This document shows positions 34,064 through 43,552 of a stretch of 64,000 nucleotides of DNA, in pieces. The DNA is from Chryseobacterium tructae (GTDB lineage: Bacteria; Bacteroidota; Bacteroidia; Flavobacteriales; Weeksellaceae). A program made the position numbers and the translations under genes. The stretch covers positions 930,001 through 994,000 of the forward strand of contig NZ_JAUFQR010000001.1 in assembly GCF_030409875.1 (NCBI RefSeq), in the 5' to 3' direction. Each line of letters opens with the position of its first letter. Position 1 is the stretch's first letter. Under the pieces are notes generated by a model, which was not told the origin of the DNA, ran no database searches, and saw only the letters and a list, made by a program, of their open reading frames with translations.

Positions 34064-36436
34064 TTAATTGTTGCCGCTGTTCGCTCTGTTGGAGTCTTCA
34101 AATTTCACCTGTTTTGTCGCGCCTTTTACATTATTATTTCCGAATTTATAGGTAAGAGAAAGGTGAACGTTTCTGGTAATTCCCTTGTATTGATAATCAA
34201 TATTGTAATCCGGATAATATTCCATTCCTTTTTCACGATTGGTATTCAAAACATCATTCAAATAGAGATTAACGAGTAGCTTTTTATCCATAAATGCTAA
34301 TTTTAGTCCTGTGTACAATGAGGCATTGGTATAGTAATAGGTATTTCCATCTCTGTTAGGAAGACTTCCCCATAATCCCAGTAATAAAGTCACTGTTTTA
34401 TCTTTATTGAGGAAGAAACTATTGTCTATATTTACATTGGCACTGTACCCGGGAGGAACGGGCAGAATGGATGGATCATAAGATTTTGCTTTGGTGTAAT
34501 ACCCATTCAGAAAAATAGTGGACTCCAGCCATTTCAATTTGTTGTAGTTATAACTGATATTGATTCCCGTTTGATTTTCATTATAAAAATTCTTGGCAAT
34601 GGTGTATCTGTAATTTTCATCAATCATCTGAATTCTGTCCCAGCTGTCTTTATTGTAGCTGTGATAAAGGGTAATGTTGAGATTATTATTCAACACATAT
34701 CCGAATTCAAAATTATCTGAAAATGATGGCAATAGATAAGGATTTCCGGTGGTGTACTCAAAGTTCGAGGTGAAATATTTAAATGGATTCAGGTTTCCAA
34801 AATAGGGCCGTGAAATTCTTCGGGAGTAGCTTAAGGAAAATGAATTGTTTTCGTTAGGCTTATAGCTTAAATAAGCAGTAGGGAAGAGCTTTCCATATTT
34901 GATTTTTGTGGAAATATTATCATTCATTGAAACACCTTCCATTGTTGTATACTCATATCGAAGCCCAGCCTTTGCGTCCCATTGATCATTGATCTTAAAG
35001 TTGGTTGAAAAATAAGCTGCATAGTTTTCTTCATTATAAAGGAATGTATTGGTTTTACCTGCATTAAGCTGATTTTGTCCATTGATAATATCAAAGAAAT
35101 TAAACTCAGAATCATTTTTGATCTTTGTATACTTTAATCCGGATTCCGTTTTTATTTTGCCAAATGTTTTTTCCAGATCAGCCTGTCCTGAATAAATTCT
35201 GTATTTACTGATAGGATTGGCCATGGTATAGATCTCTTTCGGAGTATAGGTATTGGAGAAATTTCTCGCATTGGAATTATTAAGCATTACATTAGCCGTA
35301 ATATTCAGCTTACCTCCTGCGCTATCGATTTTAGCTTCATAAAAAGCAGTTGCATTGTGAACATCCCGGCTGTTTCTGTTATTGAAATCAGAAGAGATAT
35401 TGATAAGATCTTTTCCATTAAATCGTGTAGATTCGCTTATTCCTGTTTCTTTAGGATTGCTGTGTGAATAGTTATAATTGATCCCGAAAAGGTTCTTATC
35501 ATTGATTTTATATTCTGCTTTTATATTTCCGCTTTTATATTTATAATTATTGAGATTATCACCATCCTTGTTCCAGAAATTGTTATTGGTGATACCGGAC
35601 ATATTATTGTAAGTATTATATTGCCAGTAATTATCTCCAGCAGATAGGTTGGTACTTAGTGAGAGTTTCTCTCCCTGATAATTAAAGGTAGCACCACCTC
35701 TTGATGAAACCGTAGGCTTTCCCCAAAAATAATTTCCAGAAGTCTGAATAGATCCGTTCCAACCCAAATTGGCATTTTTCTTAAGAATAATATTGATGAG
35801 CCCACTTTTTCCTTCTGCATCATATTTTGCAGGGGGAGTCGTGATGACTTCAATCTTAAGAATATCATCAGAACGGATTGTCTTCAGATAATTGATAAGT
35901 TCCTGTCCGTTCAGATTCAGCAATCTGTCATTGATCATCACTGCTACATTGCTTTTCCCGGCAATACTTATCGCTTCATCACTGGTTTTTACCATCGGTG
36001 TTTTGGCTAGAGCTTCTATAGCATCAATACCTTGTGATGCTACAGAATTCTCTACATTGAAGACCAGGCGGTCTACTTTTCTCTCGAATAATTTTTTCTT
36101 TGCGGTAATGGTTACACCTTCTACTTTTTGTACTGCTGGCTCATCCTTGATTTGAATGTCCTTTCTAAGGCTTCCTTTTACCGTAATCTTCTCATTGTTG
36201 GTTTTTACCCCGTCTTTTATGATCTCAAGTATATAATCTCCATTCTCCTTTAAAGGAATTTTGAACAATCCTTTGTCATCTGTAATAGCAGAAAATTTAG
36301 CATTGTTTTTTGTGATAAGTACCTCAGTTTCTGCTACAGGTTTATTTTCTTTGTCTGTAATCGTTCCTTCCACACTTTGTGCCCATGCGAAAGAAGATGA
36401 AACAATACTTAAAAGAAGAATAATTTTCCGGTTCAT
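34064..36436 (-). CDS. TonB-dependent outer-membrane receptor with carboxypeptidase-regulatory-like domain
   Basis: An outer-membrane protein of about 790 residues: signal peptide 1-19 (MNRKIILLLSIVSSSFAWA), a CarboxypepD-reg-like beta-sandwich ('VEGTITDKENKPVAETEVLITKNN'), a plug ('DAIEALAKTPMVKTSDEAISIAGKSNVAVMINDRLLNLNGQELINYLKTI') and a long barrel of the OMP_b-brl family ('SLSYSRRISRPYFGNLNPFKYF'). ATG 36436 is chosen because it opens the signal peptide; the frame extends six codons further. Ligand unknown; no SusD partner or siderophore genes lie nearby. The Crp-like regulator is divergent on the other side of the promoter. Confidence 0.88.
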   Translation of the reverse strand: MNRKIILLLSIVSSSFAWAQSVEGTITDKENKPVAETEVLITKNNAKFSAITDDKGLFKIPLKENGDYILEIIKDGVKTNNEKITVKGSLRKDIQIKDEPAVQKVEGVTITAKKKLFERKVDRLVFNVENSVASQGIDAIEALAKTPMVKTSDEAISIAGKSNVAVMINDRLLNLNGQELINYLKTIRSDDILKIEVITTPPAKYDAEGKSGLINIILKKNANLGWNGSIQTSGNYFWGKPTVSSRGGATFNYQGEKLSLSTNLSAGDNYWQYNTYNNMSGITNNNFWNKDGDNLNNYKYKSGNIKAEYKINDKNLFGINYNYSHSNPKETGISESTRFNGKDLINISSDFNNRNSRDVHNATAFYEAKIDSAGGKLNITANVMLNNSNARNFSNTYTPKEIYTMANPISKYRIYSGQADLEKTFGKIKTESGLKYTKIKNDSEFNFFDIINGQNQLNAGKTNTFLYNEENYAAYFSTNFKINDQWDAKAGLRYEYTTMEGVSMNDNISTKIKYGKLFPTAYLSYKPNENNSFSLSYSRRISRPYFGNLNPFKYFTSNFEYTTGNPYLLPSFSDNFEFGYVLNNNLNITLYHSYNKDSWDRIQMIDENYRYTIAKNFYNENQTGINISYNYNKLKWLESTIFLNGYYTKAKSYDPSILPVPPGYSANVNIDNSFFLNKDKTVTLLLGLWGSLPNRDGNTYYYTNASLYTGLKLAFMDKKLLVNLYLNDVLNTNREKGMEYYPDYNIDYQYKGITRNVHLSLTYKFGNNNVKGATKQVKFEDSNRANSGNN

Positions 36437-36563
36437 ATTTAGCTTTTTATACAAGACAATTATTTCGGAGAGAATATTACATGGATTTGTGAAAAATCTT
36501 TTTTATTAAAAAATGCATGACTAATCTTTTGGCTATTTTTGTACATATTTTAATTAAACTTCC

Positions 36564-37139
36564 ATGCACGACAAGCTTTTACAATACATGCGTTCCAACC
36601 ATAATTTTTCCCAAAAGGAGATTGAAATGATTCAGCAGTATTTTGAGCCTGTCTCTTTTCTAAAAAACACTGTGATAGAAGAAGCTGGGAAGATTCCGAA
36701 TTATCTTTACTATATTGTTTCAGGATATCTCAGATTATTTTATCTGGATGAAAATGGAAATGAGGTGACCACTCATATCAATTGTCCCCCCGGTTTTTTT
36801 ACTTCTTATTTTCATTTTAGCAATGGAACGATCTCAGACCATCATGTAGAATGTATTACAGCTTGTGAACTTTTAAGAATTACAAAGAAAGATCTCGATC
36901 ATCTGGTAAACGAGAGCCAAGCGATGAAGGATTTCAGTATTTCCGTATTTCAACATTCCATTGCTTATAATGAAAACCGTTCCAGAGAACTGTCTGCTCT
37001 CAATGCAGAACAGCGGTATCTTAAGCTTTTAAAAGATTATCCTGAAATTATTCAACATGTTCCTATTCAATACATCGCATCATTTTTAGGGATGAAACCG
37101 GAAAGTCTGAGCAGAATCAGAAGAAAAATAATTAACTAA
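36564..37139 (+). CDS. Crp/Fnr family transcriptional regulator
   Basis: A 191-residue protein with an N-terminal cyclic-nucleotide-binding-like beta roll ('YLYYIVSGYLRLFYLDENGNEVTTHINCPPGFFTSYFHF') and a C-terminal helix-turn-helix ('VPIQYIASFLGMKPESLSRIRRKI'). The RxS motif that binds cAMP in true Crp is absent. Proteins of this Bacteroidetes type usually control nearby stress or metabolic genes; the SDR gene starting 50 bases downstream is a likely target or partner. It is divergent from the TonB receptor gene. Confidence 0.87.
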   Translation: MHDKLLQYMRSNHNFSQKEIEMIQQYFEPVSFLKNTVIEEAGKIPNYLYYIVSGYLRLFYLDENGNEVTTHINCPPGFFTSYFHFSNGTISDHHVECITACELLRITKKDLDHLVNESQAMKDFSISVFQHSIAYNENRSRELSALNAEQRYLKLLKDYPEIIQHVPIQYIASFLGMKPESLSRIRRKIIN

Positions 37140-37189
37140 CAAAAGTCAAGTGGTTCCGGAGGTAAGAGGATGAACTTTGCTGCATTAAA

Positions 37190-38218
37190 ATGAATGCAAT
37201 GACAAAGAATAATCTAAGCCTCGTTTCAGGAGCTAATGGACATTTGGGAAATAATTTAGTCAGATTTTTATTGAAACAAGGCATTCCGGTACGGGCAACA
37301 GTTCGGAATATACACAACACAAAACCTTTTGCGGGCTTGAATTGCGATGTGGTGCAGGCTGATATTACTGATAAAGAATCCTTTGTAAAAGCACTTCAGG
37401 GAGTAGAAACATTTTATGCGGTGGGAGCTTCTTTCAAGCTATGGGCTAAAGATCCAAAGAAAGAAATTTATGATGTGAATATAAAAGGCACCCAGAATAC
37501 TATTGAAGCCGCTGCAGAAGCGGGAGTAAAAAGAATCATCTATGTAAGTTCTATCGCAGCGCTTGATTATACCCGGCTGCCTACAAAGGAAAGCAACGGA
37601 TACAATCCGGATCGCAGAGATATGTATTATAATTCCAAAAATGATGGCGAAAAACTAGCCTTTGAACTGGCAGCGAAACTTGGAGTAGAGCTTGTCTCCA
37701 TTATGCCATCAGCGATGATTGGCAGTGAAACTTTTTTGCCTTTAAATGTTTCTTATGGAGTATTGAAACTTATTCTGAATAAACAGATTCCTGTTGATAC
37801 CAAAATTACTCTGAATTGGGTAGATGTGAAAGATGTAGCAGAAGGATGTTATCTGGCCGCTCAAAAAGGACGTCCCGGTGAACGTTATATTTTGGCTAAT
37901 GAAAAATGTATGACCATTACAGATACAACGATTTTGGCCAATACGCTATATCCGGACCTAAAATTGAAAGTTCCCAATTCTGTTCCCAAAGGAATTCTTT
38001 TCACTATTGCAGCAATGATGGAGTTCTCTGCAAAATTGAGCAGAAAAGCCCCTGTATTGACAAGAAAAGATATTTCAATGTTCTCTGGATTACAACAGAA
38101 TTTTGATATTTCGAAAGCCAGAAATGAACTGGGTTTTAATCCTAAGAGTCCGGAAAAAGCTGTACAAGAAGCGTTTGATTATCTGATGCAACATCCTGAA
38201 CTTTTGAAAGAAGCTTAA
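37190..38218 (+). CDS. NAD(P)-dependent epimerase/dehydrogenase (extended SDR)
   Basis: A 342-residue extended short-chain dehydrogenase. The nucleotide-binding motif is 'VSGANGHLGNNLVRFLL' (G-x-x-G-x-x-G), followed by 'DVVQADITD', and the catalytic residues are S of 'IYVSSIAALDY' and YxxxK as 'MYYNSKND'. It resembles dihydroflavonol reductase-type enzymes; the substrate cannot be predicted. An ATG also occurs at 37199 (MTKNNLSL), which may be the true start. It is 50 bases after the Crp-like gene and convergent with the hypothetical gene at 38226. Confidence 0.87.
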   Translation: MNAMTKNNLSLVSGANGHLGNNLVRFLLKQGIPVRATVRNIHNTKPFAGLNCDVVQADITDKESFVKALQGVETFYAVGASFKLWAKDPKKEIYDVNIKGTQNTIEAAAEAGVKRIIYVSSIAALDYTRLPTKESNGYNPDRRDMYYNSKNDGEKLAFELAAKLGVELVSIMPSAMIGSETFLPLNVSYGVLKLILNKQIPVDTKITLNWVDVKDVAEGCYLAAQKGRPGERYILANEKCMTITDTTILANTLYPDLKLKVPNSVPKGILFTIAAMMEFSAKLSRKAPVLTRKDISMFSGLQQNFDISKARNELGFNPKSPEKAVQEAFDYLMQHPELLKEA

Positions 38219-38225
38219 AGATCAA

Positions 38226-38840
38226 TTACAACTGAATGATAGAACCTTTGTAAAATTTAGTAAGATCATACAGATCGTTGAAGTAACGCTGGAGATCCGT
38301 ATTGCTTTTCTCATCCAGATTTTTCACCTCAGAATGATTCTCTGCCAAAGCATATAAAGATTGGTAATCCGGTTTAAGATAGTCAGAAAGGATATTTTCT
38401 TTGCCTTGTTCTTTACTGATCATTTCAGTAAGAAAAATTCCGTAGATCAGAAATTGGGTGAAATTCTGGGCATTCACAATATAATTTAGATTTTCCTTGG
38501 ATAGCTGCTCATAATTAGCGAGAATCTGTAGGAAGTTTTGCGTATGCAAAGGGGATTGTATTTCGTAAAAAAGATCAATGCCATTAATGAATAATTGTGT
38601 CTTTATTTCCTCATGATCTGATGGGTAAGCTTTACTAAACCATGAAAATATATTGAGAAGCTCTTCCCGGGTAAGTTCTTCTACAGAATCTTTTACTTTA
38701 TCCTTGATAATTTCAAGGCTTGCTTTTCCATCAGGCTGAAGGAAGCTCAGAAAATTTTCTTCTTCACGACAAAGCTTATTGTACAAATTAATCTTGGCAA
38801 TATTTGGATTGGTTTTGATGAAATAAAGTTCTTCTGTCAT
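38226..38840 (-). CDS. Hypothetical protein, distant relative of the 28123/29044 family
   Basis: A 204-residue acidic helical protein with no recognised domain. It shares a similar order of features with the proteins at 28123 and 29044: 'LEIIKDKVKDSVEELTREELLNIFSWFS' against 'ILETVRNDANFLTPDDLFEITLFLSS', and 'AQNFTQFLIYGIFLTEMI' against 'SENFLHFNDYVILVMKRI'. I infer a common family. Function unknown. It stands between convergent and same-strand genes without obvious operon partners. Confidence 0.65.
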   Translation of the reverse strand: MTEELYFIKTNPNIAKINLYNKLCREEENFLSFLQPDGKASLEIIKDKVKDSVEELTREELLNIFSWFSKAYPSDHEEIKTQLFINGIDLFYEIQSPLHTQNFLQILANYEQLSKENLNYIVNAQNFTQFLIYGIFLTEMISKEQGKENILSDYLKPDYQSLYALAENHSEVKNLDEKSNTDLQRYFNDLYDLTKFYKGSIIQL

Positions 38841-39081
38841 AACGAATTACCAAATATTTTTATAGAAATGGTAATTAAAGATACAAAATATGCTGAAACA
38901 TAAATTGAAAAATATTATGCGCCGAATGGAATGTGTTTTTAGGCTGGAAGTTTTGTACCACATTGTAATATAGTTTTTTTTGATCCTAAATAGCATTTCA
39001 AAAGTTATACTCAATACTTCAATAGTGGGAAGCTTTGCCTGTATGTACTTCATAACTTCCATCACCCAGCTTCCATCTTCC

Positions 39082-39462
39082 TTACCCAATCGTTTCATGC
39101 AAAGCAATCCTGTTTCCCTCTGAGTCTTCAAATTCTGCTACTGCAAAACCATATTTCTCATCTGTTCTTTTGGGATAAAGAATTTTTCCTGCATGCTGAA
39201 TAACTTTCTCCAATGTTGCATCAATACTTTCCGTTTTAAAATAAATGATAACCCCGTTTTGGGTAGGCTTATATACATCACCTTTGGCCAAAGCTCCGGT
39301 AATTCCACTGTTTTTTTCTTCAAAAGGGAAGAGTGCCATTTCATACTGATCGATTATTTCCTTTTCAAAACTGAAATTGAAAACCGCAGAATAAAACTCT
39401 TCTGCACGTTTCAGATCATTAACCGGGATTTCAAAATAGACAACGGGATTAGATGAATTCAT
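39082..39462 (-). CDS. VOC family protein (glyoxalase/bleomycin-resistance fold)
   Basis: A 126-residue protein of the vicinal oxygen chelate superfamily. It begins 'PVVYFEIPVNDLKRAEEFYSAVFNFSFE', the standard first beta-alpha-beta unit, and ends 'YGFAVAEFEDSEGNRIALHE', the second. The final glutamate lies in the usual metal-ligand position, but the first-strand histidine is replaced by Tyr/Glu, so metal binding is uncertain. The 240 bases downstream (38841-39081) contain only a weak overlapping frame that I do not accept as a gene. Confidence 0.88.
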   Translation of the reverse strand: MNSSNPVVYFEIPVNDLKRAEEFYSAVFNFSFEKEIIDQYEMALFPFEEKNSGITGALAKGDVYKPTQNGVIIYFKTESIDATLEKVIQHAGKILYPKRTDEKYGFAVAEFEDSEGNRIALHETIG

Positions 39463-39526
39463 AGGTGATTTTATTTCTTAAAGGATGGAAGTTCTTTTAT
39501 TTCCGGCTTAAATAGTATTTCTGCAG

Positions 39527-40138
39527 CTATTGATTTGAGAAGAGATCTGGCAATGGAAAGCGGATGTTCCGGGAATTCATGGTCGTACTTTCCAATTCGG
39601 ATCTATTCATAAGAGTTCCTTGTTTAAAATCGGGATCATAAGGATCCTCAAACCAATTGCTCATAGTTTCTTCCTCGAGGGTTACTTCTCCGGTTTCGAT
39701 CAAGTTGTTGAGAATCACTGCATCCCTCATTCCTGTAATACCAATCTCGTTAGCCTGAATTTTTATAACATAGCTGCAGTTTTCAAAAGGAATGGTGATG
39801 GAGGCAATATAGATCATTCCGGTTTCCTGTTGAGGAACCTTGATAATGGTCTTTACACAAGAAATATTGTGGATAGGGATAATATCTGTTTCAATACTAC
39901 CGCCATTGGAGGAAGCGGCAATATTTCTGTAGAACTTTTTCAGATAGTCAAGATCTTGGGCTGTGGGAATATCAGGTTCTTTGTCAAAATAATGCAGGAC
40001 AATCAGGGCAGACTGCTGTGGATTTACCCATCTGATGGCATCATGATCTTCGGATACTTTCTCCCATCCCTGATTGGGAATGGTTACAGAATGGAGGTTG
40101 ACCTTAATTTTTTTCTTCTTCCTGAAAAATTTAAACAT
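39527..40138 (-). CDS. Hypothetical protein
   Basis: A 203-residue protein, highly basic at its start ('MFKFFRKKKKIKVN'), which might associate with membranes. The body has mixed alpha/beta patterns ('SALIVLHYFDKEPDIPTAQDLDYLKKFYRNIA', 'GMIYIASITIPFENCSYVIKIQANE', 'GMRDAVILNNLIETGEV') that resemble proteins of unknown function in Bacteroidetes and polymorphic loci. No catalytic motif is seen. Divergent from the TetR gene at 40285, separated by a palindrome-bearing promoter region. Confidence 0.65.
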   Translation of the reverse strand: MFKFFRKKKKIKVNLHSVTIPNQGWEKVSEDHDAIRWVNPQQSALIVLHYFDKEPDIPTAQDLDYLKKFYRNIAASSNGGSIETDIIPIHNISCVKTIIKVPQQETGMIYIASITIPFENCSYVIKIQANEIGITGMRDAVILNNLIETGEVTLEEETMSNWFEDPYDPDFKQGTLMNRSELESTTMNSRNIRFPLPDLFSNQ

Positions 40139-40230
40139 GCTGATCTTTTAGCTTAAAGATCGTATTATTTTCACAATTAAAAGAATGTCAGGAATAGAAT
40201 TTTGTTGAAACAGATAGAATTTCTTTATAA

Positions 40231-40260
40231 TAAAAAATAGAGTGACTTCTCTATTTTTTA
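40231..40260. promoter_or_regulatory. Palindromic operator upstream of the TetR gene
   Basis: TAAAAAATAGAG, spacer TGACTT, CTCTATTTTTTA: perfect 12-bp arms. It lies immediately before the -7 box at 40263, covering the -33 region. Confidence 0.7.
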
Positions 40261-40262
40261 TG

Positions 40263-40270
40263 TAGCTTTG
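40263..40270 (+). promoter_or_regulatory. -7 box for the TetR-MFS operon
   Basis: TAGCTTTG matches TAnnTTTG, three bases after the palindrome and 14 before the ATG. Confidence 0.5.
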
Positions 40271-40284
40271 TTAAAATTTTCAGG

Positions 40285-40836
40285 ATGAAAAAAGAAAAAG
40301 TACGGGATAGGATTATTAGAGTGGCTTCGGAATTATTTTATAAACAAGGATATAATTCTACCGGAATCAATCAGATCATTGCTGAAGCAGATATTGCGAT
40401 TGGTTCGTTGTATAATCATTTTGCATCTAAAAATGACCTTCTTCATGCTTATTTAATTAAAGAAGAACAAGATTGGTTCGAGGGATTGGAGAAGAGTATT
40501 GCCAATATTTCAGATCCGAAAGAAAAGATATCAGCCATCATTGAGTACCGCAAAAAATTACAGAAGTCATCTAAGTTTGCAGGTTGTCCATTCATTAAAA
40601 TCGTTTCCGAAATCGGAGACGGAAATGCAGCCGTATCTGCTTTTGCAAAGAATCATAAGGAAAAACAAAAGGTGATTATCAACAACATCGTAAAAGAACA
40701 TCAGCCATTAGACTCTGAAGTAATCACCGAAAATATATTCTTACTGATAGAAGGAGCAGTAGTAACATCTACTATTACAAAGGACAATGATTCTTTTGAC
40801 CAGATAAAAAAAATGATTGAGGGTTTACTTCCTTAA
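40285..40836 (+). CDS. TetR/AcrR family transcriptional regulator
   Basis: A 183-residue repressor. The HTH is 'GYNSTGINQIIAEADIAIGSLYNHFASKNDLLHAYL' (about 24-59), a version common in regulators of efflux and reductase genes. 'GCPFIKIVSEIGDGNAAVS' marks the C-terminal ligand domain (TetR_C subgroup with a Cys near 100 that could sense electrophiles; inference). It precedes an MFS efflux gene by 40 bases, and related half-sites occur before both genes, so it probably represses itself and the transporter. Confidence 0.9.
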   Translation: MKKEKVRDRIIRVASELFYKQGYNSTGINQIIAEADIAIGSLYNHFASKNDLLHAYLIKEEQDWFEGLEKSIANISDPKEKISAIIEYRKKLQKSSKFAGCPFIKIVSEIGDGNAAVSAFAKNHKEKQKVIINNIVKEHQPLDSEVITENIFLLIEGAVVTSTITKDNDSFDQIKKMIEGLLP

Positions 40837-40850
40837 TTTTTTTTATGAAT

Positions 40851-40870
40851 TAAAAAATAGATATATCTAT
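40851..40870. promoter_or_regulatory. Second operator-like site before the MFS gene
   Basis: TAAAAAATAGA repeats the first eleven bases of the 40231 operator arm, followed by an ATAGATATATCTAT palindrome at 40857-40870. It lies between the TetR stop and the MFS start. Confidence 0.5.
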
Positions 40871-40876
40871 ATAATT

Positions 40877-42277
40877 ATGAAACGTAACTATTTGAAATTA
40901 TTTGTTATACTTTTTGGCCAGTTATTGACCATCATGGATATTTTTATCATCAATGTCTCTATACCTTCTATACAGCGTGATATTCAGGCTTCTAATGGTG
41001 AAATGCAGTTGATGATTGCAGCTTATCTTATAGGATTTGCTTCTTTTCTGATTACAGGCGGTAGAATGGGAGATTTATACGGTCGAAAAAAGATTTTTAT
41101 TCTCGGATTGATCTTTTTTATGGTCAGTTCTATAGCTTGTGGAATTTCACAAGGAGCGATTCAGCTGATGATTTCAAGGCTGGTGCAGGGAATAAGTGCT
41201 GCATTGATGGCTCCGCAGGTACTTTCAATGATTCAGATTTTATTTCCAGAACATGAACAGCGTACTAAAGCAATGGGCTGGTATGGAATTACCATCGGGA
41301 TCGGAACTATTGCAGGGCAGTTTCTGGGTGGATATTTTTCATCACTAACAGTCTTTGATGAACCATGGCGGCTTATTTTCCTCATTAATATCCCTATATG
41401 CCTGATTGCTGTTTTTTTCAGCTTTTGGAAACTGGAAGAATCTAAAGTGAGTACAAAAGAATCTTTTGATATCGGAGGCGTTTTTCTTTTATCTACAGGA
41501 CTTTTCAGTATAACATATGCGCTTACCGCTTCTGAAAAAGAAGGTTTTTCAGTTCAGAATATAGTATTGGCTGTTATTTCAATCTGTATTTTGATGTATT
41601 TTATAAAAAATCAGCAGTTTAAAATAAAAAATCAGAGATCATATCTTATTGATTTTGAATTATTTCATTATAAAAATTTCAATCTGGGAATTATCGCCGT
41701 TGCTTTCTTTTTCATCATGCTGGATTCTTATTTCTATATTCTGTCTTTATTTTTTCAGGATGGATTAAAGATGAGCCCTCTGAATGCAGGTGAAGTGATC
41801 GTATTTCAAGGCTTAGGATTTATATTGGCTTCTGCTTTTTCGGTAAAGTTGATCCTGAGATATGGGAAAAGAGCCCTGTTGGCAGGGCTTGGTTTCATCG
41901 TACTTATTTTGATATTACAGATTTTTTTGTTCAATAGTTATACTGAATTTTACCTGTTGTATATATTGCTGTTTTTCCATGGAGCAGGAGTGGGCTCGGT
42001 GATTCCTTCACTGGCCAATATTGCTCTTTCAGGAATGCCCGAAAAGTTGATAGGAAATGCTTCCGGAGTGTATAATACCTTTCAGCAGATTGCTGCGATC
42101 ATTGGAATTGTAGCGGTAGGAAGTGTATTCTATTATTTTTTGGGTGAAAAGCCTTTAGCACAACATTATCATACCGCATTTACAATAGCTGTACTGATTA
42201 ATATTGTATGCTTGATTATTGTTTTGGCAGCTATTTTTAAAGTACCTGATCATGTTCTTCCCAAAAGCAAAAGATAA
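40877..42277 (+). CDS. MFS drug efflux transporter (DHA2, EmrB/QacA type)
   Basis: A 466-residue inner-membrane proton antiporter. Motif A is 'GGRMGDLYGRKKIF', and the DHA2 (14-helix) subfamily opening 'FGQLLTIMDIFIINVSIPSIQ' contains the typical membrane-embedded Asp. Motif C-like 'GWYGITIGIGTIAGQFLGGYF' follows. ATG 40877 is chosen because the frame upstream overlaps the regulator's end and the operator site. Paired with a TetR gene, it probably exports a toxic compound that is also the inducer. Confidence 0.9.
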   Translation: MKRNYLKLFVILFGQLLTIMDIFIINVSIPSIQRDIQASNGEMQLMIAAYLIGFASFLITGGRMGDLYGRKKIFILGLIFFMVSSIACGISQGAIQLMISRLVQGISAALMAPQVLSMIQILFPEHEQRTKAMGWYGITIGIGTIAGQFLGGYFSSLTVFDEPWRLIFLINIPICLIAVFFSFWKLEESKVSTKESFDIGGVFLLSTGLFSITYALTASEKEGFSVQNIVLAVISICILMYFIKNQQFKIKNQRSYLIDFELFHYKNFNLGIIAVAFFFIMLDSYFYILSLFFQDGLKMSPLNAGEVIVFQGLGFILASAFSVKLILRYGKRALLAGLGFIVLILILQIFLFNSYTEFYLLYILLFFHGAGVGSVIPSLANIALSGMPEKLIGNASGVYNTFQQIAAIIGIVAVGSVFYYFLGEKPLAQHYHTAFTIAVLINIVCLIIVLAAIFKVPDHVLPKSKR

Positions 42278-42329
42278 TTATCGAGCTGTCCATTCAACAA
42301 AGCGGTGAATTATTTTTTCCTAATGCGGT

Positions 42330-43441
42330 TTACTTTAAATTTAGTGTTTTTTTTGATGAGGTTTTTGTTCCGTTTAATACTATTTTAGCAATATTTCGGG
42401 TAATCTCGGTGGGAGAATGGCAATCACAGTTGCTAAGTCCAATTACATACATATCTGTTTCGGGAATATAAACTCCCATGCTTTTGAATCCAAATACACT
42501 GCCACCATGTTCACGATCCGGGGTTCCGTTGATATCCTTCAGATGCCATCCATAACCATAGGTAAATTCTTGCCCATTGTTAAGTTTATATTTTTGAAAA
42601 ACTTTTTGCGTTTCCTGTGGATTTAATAAAATATTTTGATTCAATGCCTGCTGCCATTTCCACAAATCATCAACGGTAGACATCAGGGAGCCTGAAGAAA
42701 AAGGAACACTGAAACTAATAATGGTTTTATTCACAAATCCCTGTTCTTTTTTATGATACCCATAGGCTCTTTGAGGGATGATCTTCCGGTCTGAAGCATA
42801 ATAGGAATGGGTCATTCCAACTTTGTCGAAAATATTTTTTTTAATAAAATTTTCATAGGTATCTCCCGAAACGAGTTCTATAATATATCCCAAAACAACA
42901 TATCCTGAATTATTATAATCAAATTTTTCGCCGGGAGCAAAATCTACAGGTTCATTTTTGAAGAAATCGACCATAGCTTTAGGCTCCATTTCTTTTTGAG
43001 CAATAGAAGATAAAGCTTTCATTTTGGTGAAATCTTTGATTCCCGAAGTATGGGTAAGAAGATGATGAATGGTAATTTGAGCACCATTCGGGTAGTCTGT
43101 AATATATTTGAGACCGGATCATTTACTTTAAGCTTTCCCTGCTGTTCCAGCATCAGAATAGCTACAGCGGTAAACTGTTTGGTCATAGAACCGATTTGGA
43201 AAACATTGTCAGGTGTCATGTTTACACTGAGTTCCAGATTGGCTTTTCCGAAAGCTTTCCGGTAAAGACTCTTTCCTTTTTGGACGATCATAAAAACTCC
43301 ACCCGGCTCATCCTGATTTCCAAATTCGGTAAGAATGAGGCTGTCTATTTTCTTTTCATATTTTTCTGTACGGAGTTGCGCGCCAATAGAGCTGCAGATC
43401 AGCAGAGTTATCAGTAAGGCTATTGTTTTTTTAGTAATCAT
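42330..43441 (-). pseudogene. Serine hydrolase (class C beta-lactamase-like), frameshifted
   Basis: An exported serine beta-lactamase/DD-peptidase-fold protein of about 370 residues in two frames. The first frame (43441-43019) has a signal peptide and the SxxK motif 'GSMTKQFTAV'; the second has 'YNNSGYVVLG' (YxN) and, near the end, 'EHGGSVFGFKSMG' (the HGG/KTG equivalent). They meet near 43107: adding one A to AAA gives 'VSKYITDYPNGAQITIHHLLTHTSGIKDFTKM', a conserved block of the family. All catalytic motifs are intact, so it is probably functional in the cell. Confidence 0.82.
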
Positions 43442-43552
43442 ATTATGTAATTTGTAATACAAAGATATAAATTATTATAATTACTATGTTATGCAATATA
43501 CTAAAAAATGTTTAGCTTATATTTTTGTTTTATAGCTAGATACATAGATGTT

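Noticed and set aside
38847..39131. A 94-codon minus-strand frame overlapping the end of the VOC gene
   Set aside because: Its N-terminal part is the VOC gene's end read in another frame, the rest is low-complexity AT-rich sequence, and no domain or promoter supports it.
40231..40260. The palindrome before the 40285 TetR gene as a terminator
   Set aside because: It lies between divergent gene starts rather than after a gene end and directly precedes a -7 box, so an operator is more likely.
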